Shown: piece by piece, positions 26,863 to 36,696 of the stretch
How the letters are laid out: every line of letters starts with the position of its first letter
Numbering within the stretch: position 1 is the stretch's first letter
Assembly: GCF_006438875.1 (NCBI RefSeq)
Contig: NZ_RCZH01000010.1
Location: forward strand, 136,758-200,757
DNA from: Flavobacterium pectinovorum
GTDB taxonomy: Bacteria; Bacteroidota; Bacteroidia; Flavobacteriales; Flavobacteriaceae
Length of the DNA: 64,000 nt
Direction of reading: 5' to 3'
Program-made: the position numbers and the translations under genes
Notes under the pieces: model-generated
What the model was told of the DNA's origin: nothing
Seen by the model: only the letters and a program-made list of their open reading frames with translations
Database searches by the model: none

Positions 26863-27702
26863 ATGACAAAATATAGTTCAAGATACGCGTCAAGCCCCGA
26901 AGCTGTAAAAAAATACGATACTCAGGAATTAAGATCTGAATTCTTAATTGATGACTTAATGCAGGCAGATGAAATTGTATTAACCTATTCTCATTACGAT
27001 AGATATATTGCCGGATCTGCAGTTCCTGTAAAGGGCGATTTGACATTAGAAAGTATTGATCCGCTTAAAGCGAGTTATTTTCTGGAAAGAAGAGAAATAG
27101 GAATTATCAATGTTGGCGGAAGCGGTTCTATTGTTGTCGAAGGAAAATCTTTTGAACTAGGTTTTAAAGACGCTTTGTATATCGGAAGCGGAAATAAAGA
27201 AGTAGTCTTCAAAAGCGATGACAGCAAGAATCCTGCTAAATTTTATATTAATTCGGCACCGGCACATACAACGTATCCAACGGTAAAAGTGAGTTTGGCT
27301 GAAGCCAATAAACTACAACTTGGAGCTATGGAAACGGCAAATCACAGAACAGTTAACCAAATGATTATTGGAAGTGTTGTAACAACTTGTCAATTACAAA
27401 TGGGAATGACAGAACTAAGACCGGGAAGTGTTTGGAATACCATGCCGGCACACGTTCACGATCGTCGTATGGAAGTTTATTTCTATTTGGATATTCCGGA
27501 AAATCAAGCAGTTTGTCATTTTATGGGACAACCACAGGAAACCAGACATATCTGGATGAACAATCATCAGGCAGTTATTTCTCCGCCGTGGTCAATTCAC
27601 TCAGGATCAGGAACCAGTAATTATACTTTTATCTGGGGAATGGCAGGTGAGAACTTAGACTACGGAGATATGGACGTTTGTAAAATCACAGATTTAAGAT
27701 AA
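26863..27702 (+). CDS. kduI: 5-dehydro-4-deoxy-D-glucuronate isomerase
   Basis: Isomerises 5-keto-4-deoxyuronate (from unsaturated uronates made by pectate lyases and GH105) to 2,5-diketo-3-deoxygluconate, in the cytoplasm. Length 279 aa matches KduI. The cupin zinc site is visible as PAHVHDRRMEVYFYL (two His and Glu), with a further His in PPWSIHSGSG. The N-terminus with RSEFLIDDLMQADEIVLTYSHYDRYI is typical of the family. The gene is 6 bases upstream of kduD, an obligate pathway partner. Confidence 0.95.
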   Translation: MTKYSSRYASSPEAVKKYDTQELRSEFLIDDLMQADEIVLTYSHYDRYIAGSAVPVKGDLTLESIDPLKASYFLERREIGIINVGGSGSIVVEGKSFELGFKDALYIGSGNKEVVFKSDDSKNPAKFYINSAPAHTTYPTVKVSLAEANKLQLGAMETANHRTVNQMIIGSVVTTCQLQMGMTELRPGSVWNTMPAHVHDRRMEVYFYLDIPENQAVCHFMGQPQETRHIWMNNHQAVISPPWSIHSGSGTSNYTFIWGMAGENLDYGDMDVCKITDLR

Positions 27703-27707
27703 GAATC

Positions 27708-28499
27708 ATGATAGATTTATTTGATATAAAAGGAAAAATTGCCCTAATCACAGGAAGTACACACGGACTGGGACTGGCAATGGCAAAAGGTTTAGGCGAA
27801 GCCGGAGCAACAATTATAGTGAACGGAAATTCTTCTCAGCAAAAAATTGATGATGCTGTAAACGAATTAAAACAAGAAGGAATAAAAGCTGTTGGTTATA
27901 AATTTAATGTAACCGATGAAAAAGAAGTAATTACGGCTATTCAGAAAATTGAAAGTGAAGTTGGACCCATTGCCATCCTGATTAACAACGCCGGAATTAT
28001 CAAAAGAATTCCGTTAATCGAAATGGAAGTTGCTGATTTTAAAGAAGTAATTGACATTGATTTGGTGTCTCCTTTTATCGTTTCAAAACATGTTGCCAAA
28101 GGAATGATCGAAAGAAGACAAGGCAAAATCATCAATATCTGTTCGATGATGAGCGAATTGGGACGAAATACGGTTGGCGCTTATGCTGCAGCTAAAGGAG
28201 GCTTGAAAATGCTGACCAAAAACATGGCAACAGAATGGGCAAAATACAACGTACAAATCAACGGAATTGGCCCGGGATATTTTGCAACGGAACAAACGAA
28301 ACCAATTCGAGTTGACGGACATCCATTCAATGATTTCATTATCAGTAGAACTCCTGCTGCAAAGTGGGGCGATCCGGGTGATTTAGCGGGAGCAGCGATA
28401 TTTTTATCTTCAAAAGCAAGTGACTTTGTAAACGGTCACATTTTATATGTAGATGGTGGAATCCTGGCAACAATTGGTAAACCATCAAACGAAGCATAA
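27708..28499 (+). CDS. kduD: 2-dehydro-3-deoxy-D-gluconate 5-dehydrogenase
   Basis: NAD(P)-dependent SDR enzyme that reduces 2,5-diketo-3-deoxygluconate to KDG. Glycine motif TGSTHGLG, NNAG in ILINNAGIIKRIPL, catalytic Ser in ICSMMSELG and YAAAK in the segment TVGAYAAAKGGLKML are intact. ILINNAGIIKR and FATEQTKPIR are typical of KduD rather than a generic SDR. At 263 aa it is slightly longer than enterobacterial KduD. It follows kduI by 6 bases and precedes uxaC by about 20, so the three form one operon. Confidence 0.93.
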   Translation: MIDLFDIKGKIALITGSTHGLGLAMAKGLGEAGATIIVNGNSSQQKIDDAVNELKQEGIKAVGYKFNVTDEKEVITAIQKIESEVGPIAILINNAGIIKRIPLIEMEVADFKEVIDIDLVSPFIVSKHVAKGMIERRQGKIINICSMMSELGRNTVGAYAAAKGGLKMLTKNMATEWAKYNVQINGIGPGYFATEQTKPIRVDGHPFNDFIISRTPAAKWGDPGDLAGAAIFLSSKASDFVNGHILYVDGGILATIGKPSNEA

Positions 28500-28520
28500 T
28501 CTCAATTATATTAAAAAGAC

Positions 28521-29927
28521 ATGAGCGCAAATCAAACCTTCATAAACGATAATTTTTTACTTGAAAATAAATTTGCTGAAGAATTGTATCATAACTATTC
28601 TAAAAATCAGCCTATAATAGATTATCACAATCATTTGAATCCTCAGTTTATTGCCGAAGATAAAATTTTTGACAATATAACACAGGTTTGGATCAATGGA
28701 GATCACTACAAATGGCGCGCAATGCGTACTTTGGGTGTAAATGAGCAATTTATAACCGGAAGTGGTTCTGATAAAGATAAGTTCTTAAATTGGGGAAAAA
28801 CCGTTCCATACACGATGCGTAATCCTTTGTATCACTGGACACACTTAGAATTGGCTCGTTATTTTGATATCTACGATTTATTGAACGAAAAATCGGCAGA
28901 GAGAATCTATATCGAAACTTCAGAAAAGATAAACTCTGAAGCTTACAGCACACAAAACCTCCTTAAAAAAGTAAACGCTGAAGTAGTTTGTACCACCGAA
29001 GATCCCATTGATAGTTTAGAGTTTCACCAGAAACTGGCAAAAAATCCAATTGGAACTAAAATGAGTACGGCTTTCAGACCTGATAAAGCCATCTTAATTT
29101 CTAATGATGGTTATAATGCATATCTGGACACATTAGGGGATGTGTCCGGAATTGCAATTAACACGTATTCAGATTTATGCAATGCGTTAAGAAACAGAAT
29201 TGAATTTTTTCATTCAAATGGCTGTAAATTAAGTGATCACGGTTTAGATCAGATTTATTTTGAAAACTTTACAGAAAGTGAAATCAATTCCATCTTTAAA
29301 AAGAAAAGAGAAAATCAAACTATAAGTCCAGAAGAAGGACTGAAATTCCAGAGCGCAATTTTATTGGTTTTATCAGAGACTTATCATGAGTTTGGATGGG
29401 TACAGCAATTTCATTTAGGAGCTTTAAGAAATAATAATGCGCGTATGCACAGGATTTTAGGACCGGATACAGGTTGGGATTCTATTAGTGATTTTCCGCA
29501 GGCACAAAAATTATCTTCTTTTTTAAATGCATTAGACAGTAAAGATAAATTGACGAAAACAATCATTTATAACTTAAATCCTGCTGACAATGAAGTGATG
29601 GCAACCATGATTGGAAATTTCAATGATGGAAGCATTAGAGGAAAAGTTCAGTTTGGGTCCGGATGGTGGTTTTTAGATCAGAAAGACGGAATGACAAAGC
29701 AATTAAACGCCCTTTCAAACATGGGATTAATTAGCTGTTTTGTTGGAATGCTAACGGATTCAAGAAGCTTTTTATCATTCCCAAGACACGAATATTTCAG
29801 ACGTATTTTATGTAATCTTTTAGGAGACGAAATCAAACGCGGCGAACTTCCAACCGACATGGAATGGATAGGAAAAATGGTTCAGGATATCTCCTACAAC
29901 AACGCAAAAGAATATTTCAAATTTTAG
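28521..29927 (+). CDS. uxaC: glucuronate/galacturonate isomerase
   Basis: Converts D-galacturonate to D-tagaturonate (and glucuronate to fructuronate). It belongs to the amidohydrolase fold; the metal-binding HxH is seen in IDYHNHLNP (His36, His38). Further conserved blocks are DHYKWRAMRTLGV, VVCTTEDPIDSL, SDHGLD, QFHLGALRNNN and SGWWFLDQKDGM. Length 468 aa is as expected. Expected first step of the galacturonate branch, followed in this window by uxaB and uxaA. Confidence 0.95.
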   Translation: MSANQTFINDNFLLENKFAEELYHNYSKNQPIIDYHNHLNPQFIAEDKIFDNITQVWINGDHYKWRAMRTLGVNEQFITGSGSDKDKFLNWGKTVPYTMRNPLYHWTHLELARYFDIYDLLNEKSAERIYIETSEKINSEAYSTQNLLKKVNAEVVCTTEDPIDSLEFHQKLAKNPIGTKMSTAFRPDKAILISNDGYNAYLDTLGDVSGIAINTYSDLCNALRNRIEFFHSNGCKLSDHGLDQIYFENFTESEINSIFKKKRENQTISPEEGLKFQSAILLVLSETYHEFGWVQQFHLGALRNNNARMHRILGPDTGWDSISDFPQAQKLSSFLNALDSKDKLTKTIIYNLNPADNEVMATMIGNFNDGSIRGKVQFGSGWWFLDQKDGMTKQLNALSNMGLISCFVGMLTDSRSFLSFPRHEYFRRILCNLLGDEIKRGELPTDMEWIGKMVQDISYNNAKEYFKF

Positions 29928-30107
29928 TTAAGAAGAAAGAAGAAAGAGGAAAGAACATAGAACATAGAAGAGGGGATTTTAGTACTGAGGCTTAAAATCT
30001 TTTAATCATGATAATCTGTGGCAAAATAAAAAGCATCAAGCTTAATTTTTCTTAATTTCTTAATGGTAGAAAAAGAAAAATTTTACTGGTAAAAATAATA
30101 AAACAAT

Positions 30108-31130
30108 ATGAGTAAAGTAGTTGCATTTGGCGAGATTATGTTGCGCCTATCGACAGAAAGGCATTTGCGTTTTTCACAATCTACAGCATTTGACGCTTCT
30201 TATGGAGGAGGCGAATTTAATGTTTGTGTGTCTTTGGCAAATTACGGTGTAAACGCAGAGTTTGTAACAAGATTACCTGAAAATGAAATTGGAATTTCGG
30301 CATTAAAAGAAATGCGAAAAATGAACGTTGAATCTAAAAACATCATTTATGGAGGCGAACGTTTAGGAATCTATTTTCTGGAAACCGGTGCAGGAACACG
30401 TGGAAGTAATGTCGTTTATGATCGTGCGCACAGTTCAATGGCAACTATTGAAAAAGGAAATATTGATTGGGAAAAAGTTTTGGAAGGCGCAAATTGGTTT
30501 CACTGGAGCGGAATTACTCCTGCAATATCAGAAACCGCTGCTGAGGCTTGTTTAGAAGCTATAAAAGTGGCTCATAAACTAGGAATCACTATTTCATGCG
30601 ATTTGAATTACAGATCAAAATTGTGGCAATACGGCAAAACACCAAGTGATGTAATGCCTGAAATGTTGAAATACAGTACTGTTATTTTGGGAGATATTGA
30701 TACAGCCTATTTCATGTTGGGAATCCCAAAAGTAAATCCGAATTATCAGGATGAGAAATCACTGCCTGTTTTATACTCAAAACTGTTTGATTTACTTCCG
30801 AATTTGAAAACCGTTGCGACTACATTACGTTATTCTGTAAGCGCTTCACACCAAAGAATTGGCGGTGTTTTGTTTGACGGAAAGATGCTTTATCATGCAG
30901 GAATAAAAGAAGTTACGCCCGTGGTAGATCGGGTAGGAAGTGGAGATGCCTTTATGGGAGGATTGATTTACGGATTGTTGGAATATCAAAATAACAAGCA
31001 GAAAGCATTGGATTTTGCAGTTGCGGCTTGTTGTTTAAAACACACTATTGCAGGAGATTATAATTTGGTAACCTTAAAAGAAGTTGAAAATATGATTGAT
31101 GGTAATTCGGCAGGATTAGTATCAAGATAA
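30108..31130 (+). CDS. kdgK: 2-keto-3-deoxygluconate kinase (PfkB family)
   Basis: Phosphorylates KDG to KDPG with ATP. PfkB/ribokinase fold: N-terminal VVAFGEIMLRLS, GGGEFNVCVSLANYG (substrate pocket) and the C-terminal signature VDRVGSGDAFMGGLIYG with the catalytic Asp. Length 340 aa suits KdgK. Directly followed by the KDPG aldolase gene, which makes KDG kinase the obvious assignment among PfkB sugar kinases. The 116-base gap to kdgA contains inverted words (TAGTCCAAT at 31162-31170 and ATTGGACTA at 31216-31224). Confidence 0.92.
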   Translation: MSKVVAFGEIMLRLSTERHLRFSQSTAFDASYGGGEFNVCVSLANYGVNAEFVTRLPENEIGISALKEMRKMNVESKNIIYGGERLGIYFLETGAGTRGSNVVYDRAHSSMATIEKGNIDWEKVLEGANWFHWSGITPAISETAAEACLEAIKVAHKLGITISCDLNYRSKLWQYGKTPSDVMPEMLKYSTVILGDIDTAYFMLGIPKVNPNYQDEKSLPVLYSKLFDLLPNLKTVATTLRYSVSASHQRIGGVLFDGKMLYHAGIKEVTPVVDRVGSGDAFMGGLIYGLLEYQNNKQKALDFAVAACCLKHTIAGDYNLVTLKEVENMIDGNSAGLVSR

Positions 31131-31246
31131 TTAATATAATACCGATTGTATATTCAATATAGTCCAATTGCATTGTACTATTTTCATATTACATCGGCAT
31201 TATACCGGAAGACATTGGACTAAAATATAAATAAAACGGGTATAAT

Positions 31247-31918
31247 ATGGCAAGATATTCAAGAATAGAAGTGGCATTAACAATGAAGGAAAACGGAATG
31301 GTTCCGCTCTTTTTTCATTCGGATTTAGAAATTAGCAAAAAAGTATTAAAAGCCTGTTATGACGGAGGCGCCAGATTAATGGAATTTACCAGCAGAGGAG
31401 ATTTTGCTCATGAAGTTTTTGGAGCTTTAAACAAATATGCGTTGGCTGAATTGCCGGGAATGATTCTGGGAGTTGGTTCGATTACAGATGCTGCCGCAGC
31501 GTCATTGTATATGAGTTTAGGAGCTAATTTTATCGTAACGCCGGTTTTTAGAGAAGATATTGCAATTGCCTGTAATCGTCGTAAAGTTTTATGGTCGCCG
31601 GGATGCGGAACATTAACAGAAATTGCCAGAGCCGAAGAATTGGGTTGTGAAGTCGTAAAATTATTTCCCGGAGATATTTATGGGCCAGAGTTTATAAAAG
31701 CAATAAAAGGTCCTTGTCCGTGGACGAATATTATGCCTACGGGCGGCGTTTTGCCAACGATAGAAAGTTTGACTTCATGGTTTAATGCAGGTGCATATTG
31801 CGTTGGAATCGGGTCGCAATTAATATCAAAAGATATTCTGGATAATAATGATTTTGAAGGATTAAAAACGAAAGTAAGTCAGGTTCTTGACATCATAAAT
31901 AATATTAAAAATAAATAA
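31247..31918 (+). CDS. kdgA: KDPG/4-hydroxy-2-oxoglutarate aldolase
   Basis: Cleaves 2-keto-3-deoxy-6-phosphogluconate to pyruvate and glyceraldehyde 3-phosphate, or 4-hydroxy-2-oxoglutarate in the related reaction. Class I aldolase: the Schiff-base Lys lies in EVVKLFPGDIYGPEFIKAIKGPCPW, the catalytic Glu in LMEFTSRGDF, and the phosphate-binding loop in MPTGGVLPT. Length 223 aa is normal. Final step of the KDG route, after kdgK. A 9-bp hairpin (AAATAAGGA, 31913-31921, with TCCTTATTT, 31936-31944) overlaps its stop codon and could attenuate read-through to uxaB. Confidence 0.94.
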   Translation: MARYSRIEVALTMKENGMVPLFFHSDLEISKKVLKACYDGGARLMEFTSRGDFAHEVFGALNKYALAELPGMILGVGSITDAAAASLYMSLGANFIVTPVFREDIAIACNRRKVLWSPGCGTLTEIARAEELGCEVVKLFPGDIYGPEFIKAIKGPCPWTNIMPTGGVLPTIESLTSWFNAGAYCVGIGSQLISKDILDNNDFEGLKTKVSQVLDIINNIKNK

Positions 31919-32138
31919 GGAGTAATCATGCCAATTCCTTATTTAATTACGTTTTTTTTAGATTTTAGAGATTGTAATTGAACATTACGCTTGCAAAATA
32001 AAGCTTGTCATTCCTCACAGCAAGTTTCTATTTTATCATAAACAAGTGTAATGTTTCTTTTACAAGTTCAAAATCCTTTAATAGAAAAACGAATAAGGTA
32101 TTTATTGTGGTTATTTAAAACGCTTTAAAGAAATTATA

Positions 32139-33587
32139 ATGGAAAAAATAAACAGATCAAACACGGAATTTTCAAAGAAACTTCCAATTAAAATAATACA
32201 ATTTGGCGAGGGTAATTTTTTAAGAGCATTTGTAGAATATGCATTTCAGAAATTAAATCAAAAAGCAGATTTTAATGCCGGAATTGCAGTTGTGCAGCCT
32301 ATAGACAAAGGTTTGGTCAATATGATCAATGCTCAGGACGGTTTGTACACTTTATTCATGAAAGGGGTAAAAAAAGGGGAGGAAATTCAGAAAAAAGAAT
32401 TGATTACCAATATTGTAAAAGCAGTTGATCCTTATGCTTCTTTTCAGGATTTTTTGGCTTTAGCCAAAGAAGAAGAATTGGCCTTTATAATTTCAAATAC
32501 AACAGAAGCCGGAATAGAATATATTGAATCTGATCGCGTAACAATGCAGCCACCGGTTTCATTTCCTGCAAAATTAGCCGTACTTTTATATGAAAGATTT
32601 AAGCATTTTAAAGGTGATAAATCAAAAGCTTTAACGATTATTCCATGTGAGTTAATAAATTATAACTCAGATACTTTGAAGGAAATTGTTTTGAAGTATT
32701 GTGCAGATTGGAATTTAGAACCGGAGTTTAAATCCTGGTTGATAAATGATTGTACATTTCATAATACTTTAGTGGACAGAATTGTACCGGGATATCCAAA
32801 AGATCAGATTGAAGAATATAACAGTCAGTTAAATTATAAAGATGATTTGATTGTAAGTGCCGAAAGTTTCTTTTTATGGGTAATTGAAGGCGATGATAAA
32901 TTGAAAGCCAAACTTCCGTTTGAAAAAACAGATTTAGATGTAAAAATAGTAGCTGATATGCAGCCGTATCGTACACGTAAAGTTAGGATCCTGAATGGCG
33001 CGCATACTGCAATGGTACCGTTTTCATTGCTTTATGGAAATGAAACCGTTAAAGAAACTGTTGATAATACTTTTACAGGAGAATTTGTAAATAAAGCTGT
33101 TTTTGAAGAGATTAATGAAACTTTAAACATGGATAAAGCGGAATTAACCAGTTTCGCCGAAGAAATATTAGACCGTTTTAGAAACCCGTTTATCAAGCAT
33201 TTATTGTCTTCAATTGCTTTAAATTCAATATCTAAATTTAAAGTAAGAGTGTTGCCAAGTTTAACAGGATATGTTGATATTAATCATAAACTTCCGGCTC
33301 ATTTGACATTTGCATTTGCCTGTTTAATTCGTTTTTATAAAGGTACATGGAAAGGCAAAAATCTACCGATAAATGATAGTGAAGATATTGTAGCTTTCTT
33401 TGACGGACTTTGGAAATCTGATGATTATAATAAAATTGCCAGACTCACTTTGCAGAATAAAAATTTCTGGGATGAAGATTTAACAGCAATTCCCGGACTA
33501 ACAGATGCAATAGCAAAAGCCTTAGAAGAAATTGATGCAAACGGCTTGGAGCAAGGCTTCGCTAATTTTGAAAAACAAATAAAATAA
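32139..33587 (+). CDS. uxaB: tagaturonate reductase (altronate oxidoreductase)
   Basis: NADH-dependent reduction of D-tagaturonate to D-altronate. Member of the mannitol dehydrogenase family: N-terminal IIQFGEGNFLRAFVEYAFQKLN replaces the usual nucleotide-binding glycine stretch, and later blocks PCELINYN, CTFHNTLVDRIVPGYPKD and RKVRILNGAHTAMVP are diagnostic of UxaB (NGAHT, with the Lys/His active site). Length 482 aa as expected. It lies 20 bases before uxaA; both act in sequence. Confidence 0.95.
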   Translation: MEKINRSNTEFSKKLPIKIIQFGEGNFLRAFVEYAFQKLNQKADFNAGIAVVQPIDKGLVNMINAQDGLYTLFMKGVKKGEEIQKKELITNIVKAVDPYASFQDFLALAKEEELAFIISNTTEAGIEYIESDRVTMQPPVSFPAKLAVLLYERFKHFKGDKSKALTIIPCELINYNSDTLKEIVLKYCADWNLEPEFKSWLINDCTFHNTLVDRIVPGYPKDQIEEYNSQLNYKDDLIVSAESFFLWVIEGDDKLKAKLPFEKTDLDVKIVADMQPYRTRKVRILNGAHTAMVPFSLLYGNETVKETVDNTFTGEFVNKAVFEEINETLNMDKAELTSFAEEILDRFRNPFIKHLLSSIALNSISKFKVRVLPSLTGYVDINHKLPAHLTFAFACLIRFYKGTWKGKNLPINDSEDIVAFFDGLWKSDDYNKIARLTLQNKNFWDEDLTAIPGLTDAIAKALEEIDANGLEQGFANFEKQIK

Positions 33588-33607
33588 AGAACTCACATAC
33601 TATAGTT

Positions 33608-35230
33608 ATGGCAACTCAAAAACAATTAATAAAAGTTAATCCTACTGATAATGTAGCGGTTGCTTTAGTGAATCTAACTGCTGGAGAAGTAATTAACTTT
33701 GAAAGTGAAAACATCACTATCGAAACTGATGTGAAAATGAAACATAAAATTGCAATGGTTCCTTTTAATGTAGGAGACAGGATTATTATGTACGGTGTTT
33801 TGGTAGGAAAAGCAAGTGCCAGAATTGAAAAAGGAGGTTTACTTTCGACTTCAAATGTAAAACACGAAAGCGATAAAGTAACTGGTAAAACAGAAACTAT
33901 TGGCTGGACGGCACCTAATATTGATAAATGGAAAGACAGAACTTTCTTGGGCTATCATAGAGAAGACGGTCAAGTTGGAACTGAAAATGTATGGTTGTTT
34001 TTTCCGCTGGTTTTCTGTGAAAACAGAAATATCGAAATCCTGAAAGATATTTTCGAAAAGGAATTAATGAAACCAAAAGAGAATGATTACCAGTTATTGC
34101 TTCGTTCTTTGGTAAAATCGGAAAGTGGTGGTATTGGTAATGAAGCAGCTTCTAATGATTCTAATTTATTCAATAATATCGAAGTAAAATTCATCACGCA
34201 TCAAGGTGGTTGTGGCGGAATTCGTCAGGATTCGCATAGTCTAGCTAAATTATTGGCTGGTTATGTAAACAATCCGAATGTTGCGGGAGCTACAGTTTTG
34301 AGTTTAGGTTGTCAGAATCTTCAAATTCAGATCTTTAAAGATGCTATGGATGAGATAAATCCAAATAGTAAAAAGCCTGTTTTGATTTATGATCAGCAGC
34401 AAATTGGGACTATTGAAGCCATGTTGAGCAGCGTTGTAAAAGATACTTTTGAAGCGATTAAAAAAGCAAACGAATTACAGAGAACTCCTGCGCCATTGTC
34501 TAAACTAAAAATTGGTTTAGAATGTGGCGGATCTGATGGATTTTCCGGAATTTCGGCAAACCCAACATTGGGTGTAACTTCAGATTTATTGGCTGCATTA
34601 GGCGGAACTACGATACTTTCTGAATTCCCAGAATTATGTGGAGTAGAGCAGGAATTAGTGAATCGTTGTGTTGAAGATGAAGGAGGGGAGCGTTTCCTTG
34701 AATTAATGAAATGGTACGAGAAAACCGTTGTAGATGCTGGTTCGGGATTTGATATGAATCCGTCTCCGGGGAATATCAAAGATGGTTTGATTACAGATGC
34801 CATGAAATCTGCAGGAGCAGCAAAAAAAGGTGGAACTTCACCAATTGTAGGTGTTTCGGATTATGGTGAATATATCACAAAACCGGGATTAAACTTGCTT
34901 TGTACACCAGGAAATGATGTTGAATGTACAACTGCAATGGTTGGTTCTGGAGCCAATATGGTTTTGTTTACAACAGGTTTAGGAACTCCAACAGGAAACC
35001 CAATTGCACCAGTTGTGAAGATTTCGTCCAACTCTGATTTAGCTAAAAAAATGTCGGATATTATCGATATCGATACAGGAGGAATTATTACAGGCGAAAA
35101 AACAATCGATCAAATGGCAGACGAAATGCTGGAATTTATAATAGATGTTGCGAGCGGAACCATTAAAACCAAAGCTGCAATCCTAAACCAAAACGATTTT
35201 ATCCCTTGGAAGCGAGGAGTTTCATTGTAA
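33608..35230 (+). CDS. uxaA: altronate dehydratase
   Basis: Dehydrates D-altronate to KDG. It is the UxaA/GarD-type enzyme, with an N-terminal SAF domain (about 5-100: IKVNPTDNVAVALVNLTAGE ... HKIAMVPFNVGDRIIMYG) and a large C-terminal domain with FLGYHREDGQVGTENVWLFFPLVFC, HQGGCGGIRQDS, GLECGGSDGFSGISANPTLG and GSGANMVLFTTGLGTPTGNPIAPVVKI. Cys/His-rich motifs fit its metal dependence. At 540 aa it is slightly longer than the E. coli enzyme. Last gene of the catabolic block, followed by a terminator at 35271. Confidence 0.95.
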   Translation: MATQKQLIKVNPTDNVAVALVNLTAGEVINFESENITIETDVKMKHKIAMVPFNVGDRIIMYGVLVGKASARIEKGGLLSTSNVKHESDKVTGKTETIGWTAPNIDKWKDRTFLGYHREDGQVGTENVWLFFPLVFCENRNIEILKDIFEKELMKPKENDYQLLLRSLVKSESGGIGNEAASNDSNLFNNIEVKFITHQGGCGGIRQDSHSLAKLLAGYVNNPNVAGATVLSLGCQNLQIQIFKDAMDEINPNSKKPVLIYDQQQIGTIEAMLSSVVKDTFEAIKKANELQRTPAPLSKLKIGLECGGSDGFSGISANPTLGVTSDLLAALGGTTILSEFPELCGVEQELVNRCVEDEGGERFLELMKWYEKTVVDAGSGFDMNPSPGNIKDGLITDAMKSAGAAKKGGTSPIVGVSDYGEYITKPGLNLLCTPGNDVECTTAMVGSGANMVLFTTGLGTPTGNPIAPVVKISSNSDLAKKMSDIIDIDTGGIITGEKTIDQMADEMLEFIIDVASGTIKTKAAILNQNDFIPWKRGVSL

Positions 35231-35270
35231 AAGGTTTACGCATAAATAAAAAGTTTACCATATAAGTTAT

Positions 35271-35302
35271 ATAAGCTCATTTAAGAATGGGCTTATTTTT
35301 TT
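35271..35302 (+). terminator. terminator after uxaA
   Basis: ATAAGCTCAT (35271-35280) pairs with ATGGGCTTAT (35287-35296) with one G.U pair and a 6-base loop, then a run of T to 35302. About 40 bases after the uxaA stop codon. Confidence 0.85.
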
Positions 35303-35323
35303 GCCGGAGATTAAAAGTTTTTT

Positions 35324-35392
35324 TAGCCACGAATTCACGAATTATTCCAATCAATTTTGCGCAATCATTCGTGAATTCGTGGCTATTTTTTT
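35324..35392 (+). terminator. 19-bp perfect hairpin (GCCACGAATTCACGAAT family) with T run
   Basis: TAGCCACGAATTCACGAAT (35324-35342) and its exact reverse complement (35367-35385) are followed by TTTTTTT on the plus strand. A second terminator-like hairpin after uxaA, and one of the GCCACGAATT family of gene-end repeats that also occurs at 23.85 and 43.2 kb. Confidence 0.8.
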
Positions 35393-35468
35393 AAGGCAAT
35401 ACATAAATCTGTGGCAAAAAAGACACAAAGCTTATATTTTCTTATATCACTTATATGGTGAAAAAACA

Positions 35469-36497
35469 TTAGAAGTTAGTTCGCGACGAAGATTTACGGA
35501 TGTGTAATTCGGGAGCGAGAACTACCTTTTTTTCGATTTTGATTGTATTGGTTTTATCGACTTGTTCTAAGAAAACACGAGCTGACATTTTACCCATTTC
35601 AAGCGGAGACTGATCTACAGAAGTTATGGATAATTCCATGAATTTTGTAAAAGGCTCGTTACTGAAACCCGCTACACAAAACTCATTCGGAATACTGATA
35701 TTTCTTTCTTTTAATTCCTGAATAGCGCCTAAAGCTGCGAAATCACTCGAAGAAAACAGAGCGTCAGGCGGCGTTTCTAATTTTAATAAAGTATCAATCG
35801 CTTCTTTTCCGGCATCAACACTACTTTTAGTACGAATAACATATTCTTCCTTGAAAGTCATTCCGTTATCCAATAAAGCTTGTTTGTATCCTAAAAAACG
35901 ATTTTTGAATATCTCAAGAGATTGATCTCCAGAGAAATGGGCAATAGATCTACAACCTTCATCAATTAAATGTTTGGTAGTAATATATCCACCTTTAAAA
36001 TCATTAATCGTTACAGAACTTACACCTTCAATATGTTTGCTTCTGTCAAAAAAGATTAACGGAACATTTTTCTGTAAAACATTATGAAACGCACCATCAT
36101 TTTCGTTAGTCACATCAGTAACTGACATGATGATTCCGTCTACTTGGGCATCTATTAAGGTATATAGATTTTCATTTTCTCTTTTTGGATCTTCATGAGT
36201 CTGGCAGATAATAACCTGATAACCATGCGGATGAAGTTCTTCTTCGATTCCTCTAATGACAGACGCAAAAAAGTTACTGTCAATACGAGGAACAATTACA
36301 CCTATATTATTACTACGACCGCTTTTTAAGGCTAAGGCAAGTTTATTTTGCTTATAGTTCATCGATGCAGCGGTTTTAAGAACCAGCTCACGTGTACTCT
36401 CTTTTATCTTCGGATTGTTATTTAAGGCTCTTGAAACAGTTGCAGCAGTGATATTTAATTTCTCGGCAATATCATAAATGGTTATTTTTTCGCTCAT
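35469..36497 (-). CDS. LacI-family transcriptional regulator of the pectin locus, 342 aa
   Basis: DNA-binding regulator with N-terminal LacI helix-turn-helix and hinge (TIYDIAEKLNITAATVSRALNN, residues 5-26) and a periplasmic-binding-protein-like effector domain (IGVIVPRIDSNFFASVIRGIEEELHPHGYQVIICQTHED ... DGIIMSVTDVTNEN ... FDRS). It sits between the catabolic block and the depolymerisation block, transcribed opposite to both. The ATCGATTAC-type palindrome occurs four times, all upstream of genes of this locus including its own, so it is the probable cognate regulator. Effector is presumably a galacturonate-pathway metabolite (KDG or similar); that is inference. Confidence 0.92.
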   Translation of the reverse strand: MSEKITIYDIAEKLNITAATVSRALNNNPKIKESTRELVLKTAASMNYKQNKLALALKSGRSNNIGVIVPRIDSNFFASVIRGIEEELHPHGYQVIICQTHEDPKRENENLYTLIDAQVDGIIMSVTDVTNENDGAFHNVLQKNVPLIFFDRSKHIEGVSSVTINDFKGGYITTKHLIDEGCRSIAHFSGDQSLEIFKNRFLGYKQALLDNGMTFKEEYVIRTKSSVDAGKEAIDTLLKLETPPDALFSSSDFAALGAIQELKERNISIPNEFCVAGFSNEPFTKFMELSITSVDQSPLEMGKMSARVFLEQVDKTNTIKIEKKVVLAPELHIRKSSSRTNF

Positions 36498-36526
36498 TCA
36501 AAAAGTGTTTCAAATTAATTGTTAGA

Positions 36527-36576
36527 CAAAAGTACATTTTTTTTTATTATCAAAATATAAAATGTTATCGATTACT
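36527..36576 (-). promoter_or_regulatory. lacI promoter and degenerate operator
   Basis: On the minus strand TTG (36553-36551) and TACTTTTG (36534-36527) are spaced by 16 bases, close to consensus. TGTTATCGATTACT (36563-36576) matches TGTAATCGATTACA at 12 of 14 positions and lies just upstream of the -33 element, suggesting autoregulation. Another palindrome, AAAACGTTTT, is at 36591-36600. Confidence 0.55.
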
Positions 36577-36696
36577 ATTATAGAATAACTAAAACGTTTT
36601 CTATTCTATTATGGTAAATTATTAAGAGCATTTTTACATTAAATGTAAATATAGTTCCTAATAAAAATTAAATATATAAATATTTTCGAAATAAAT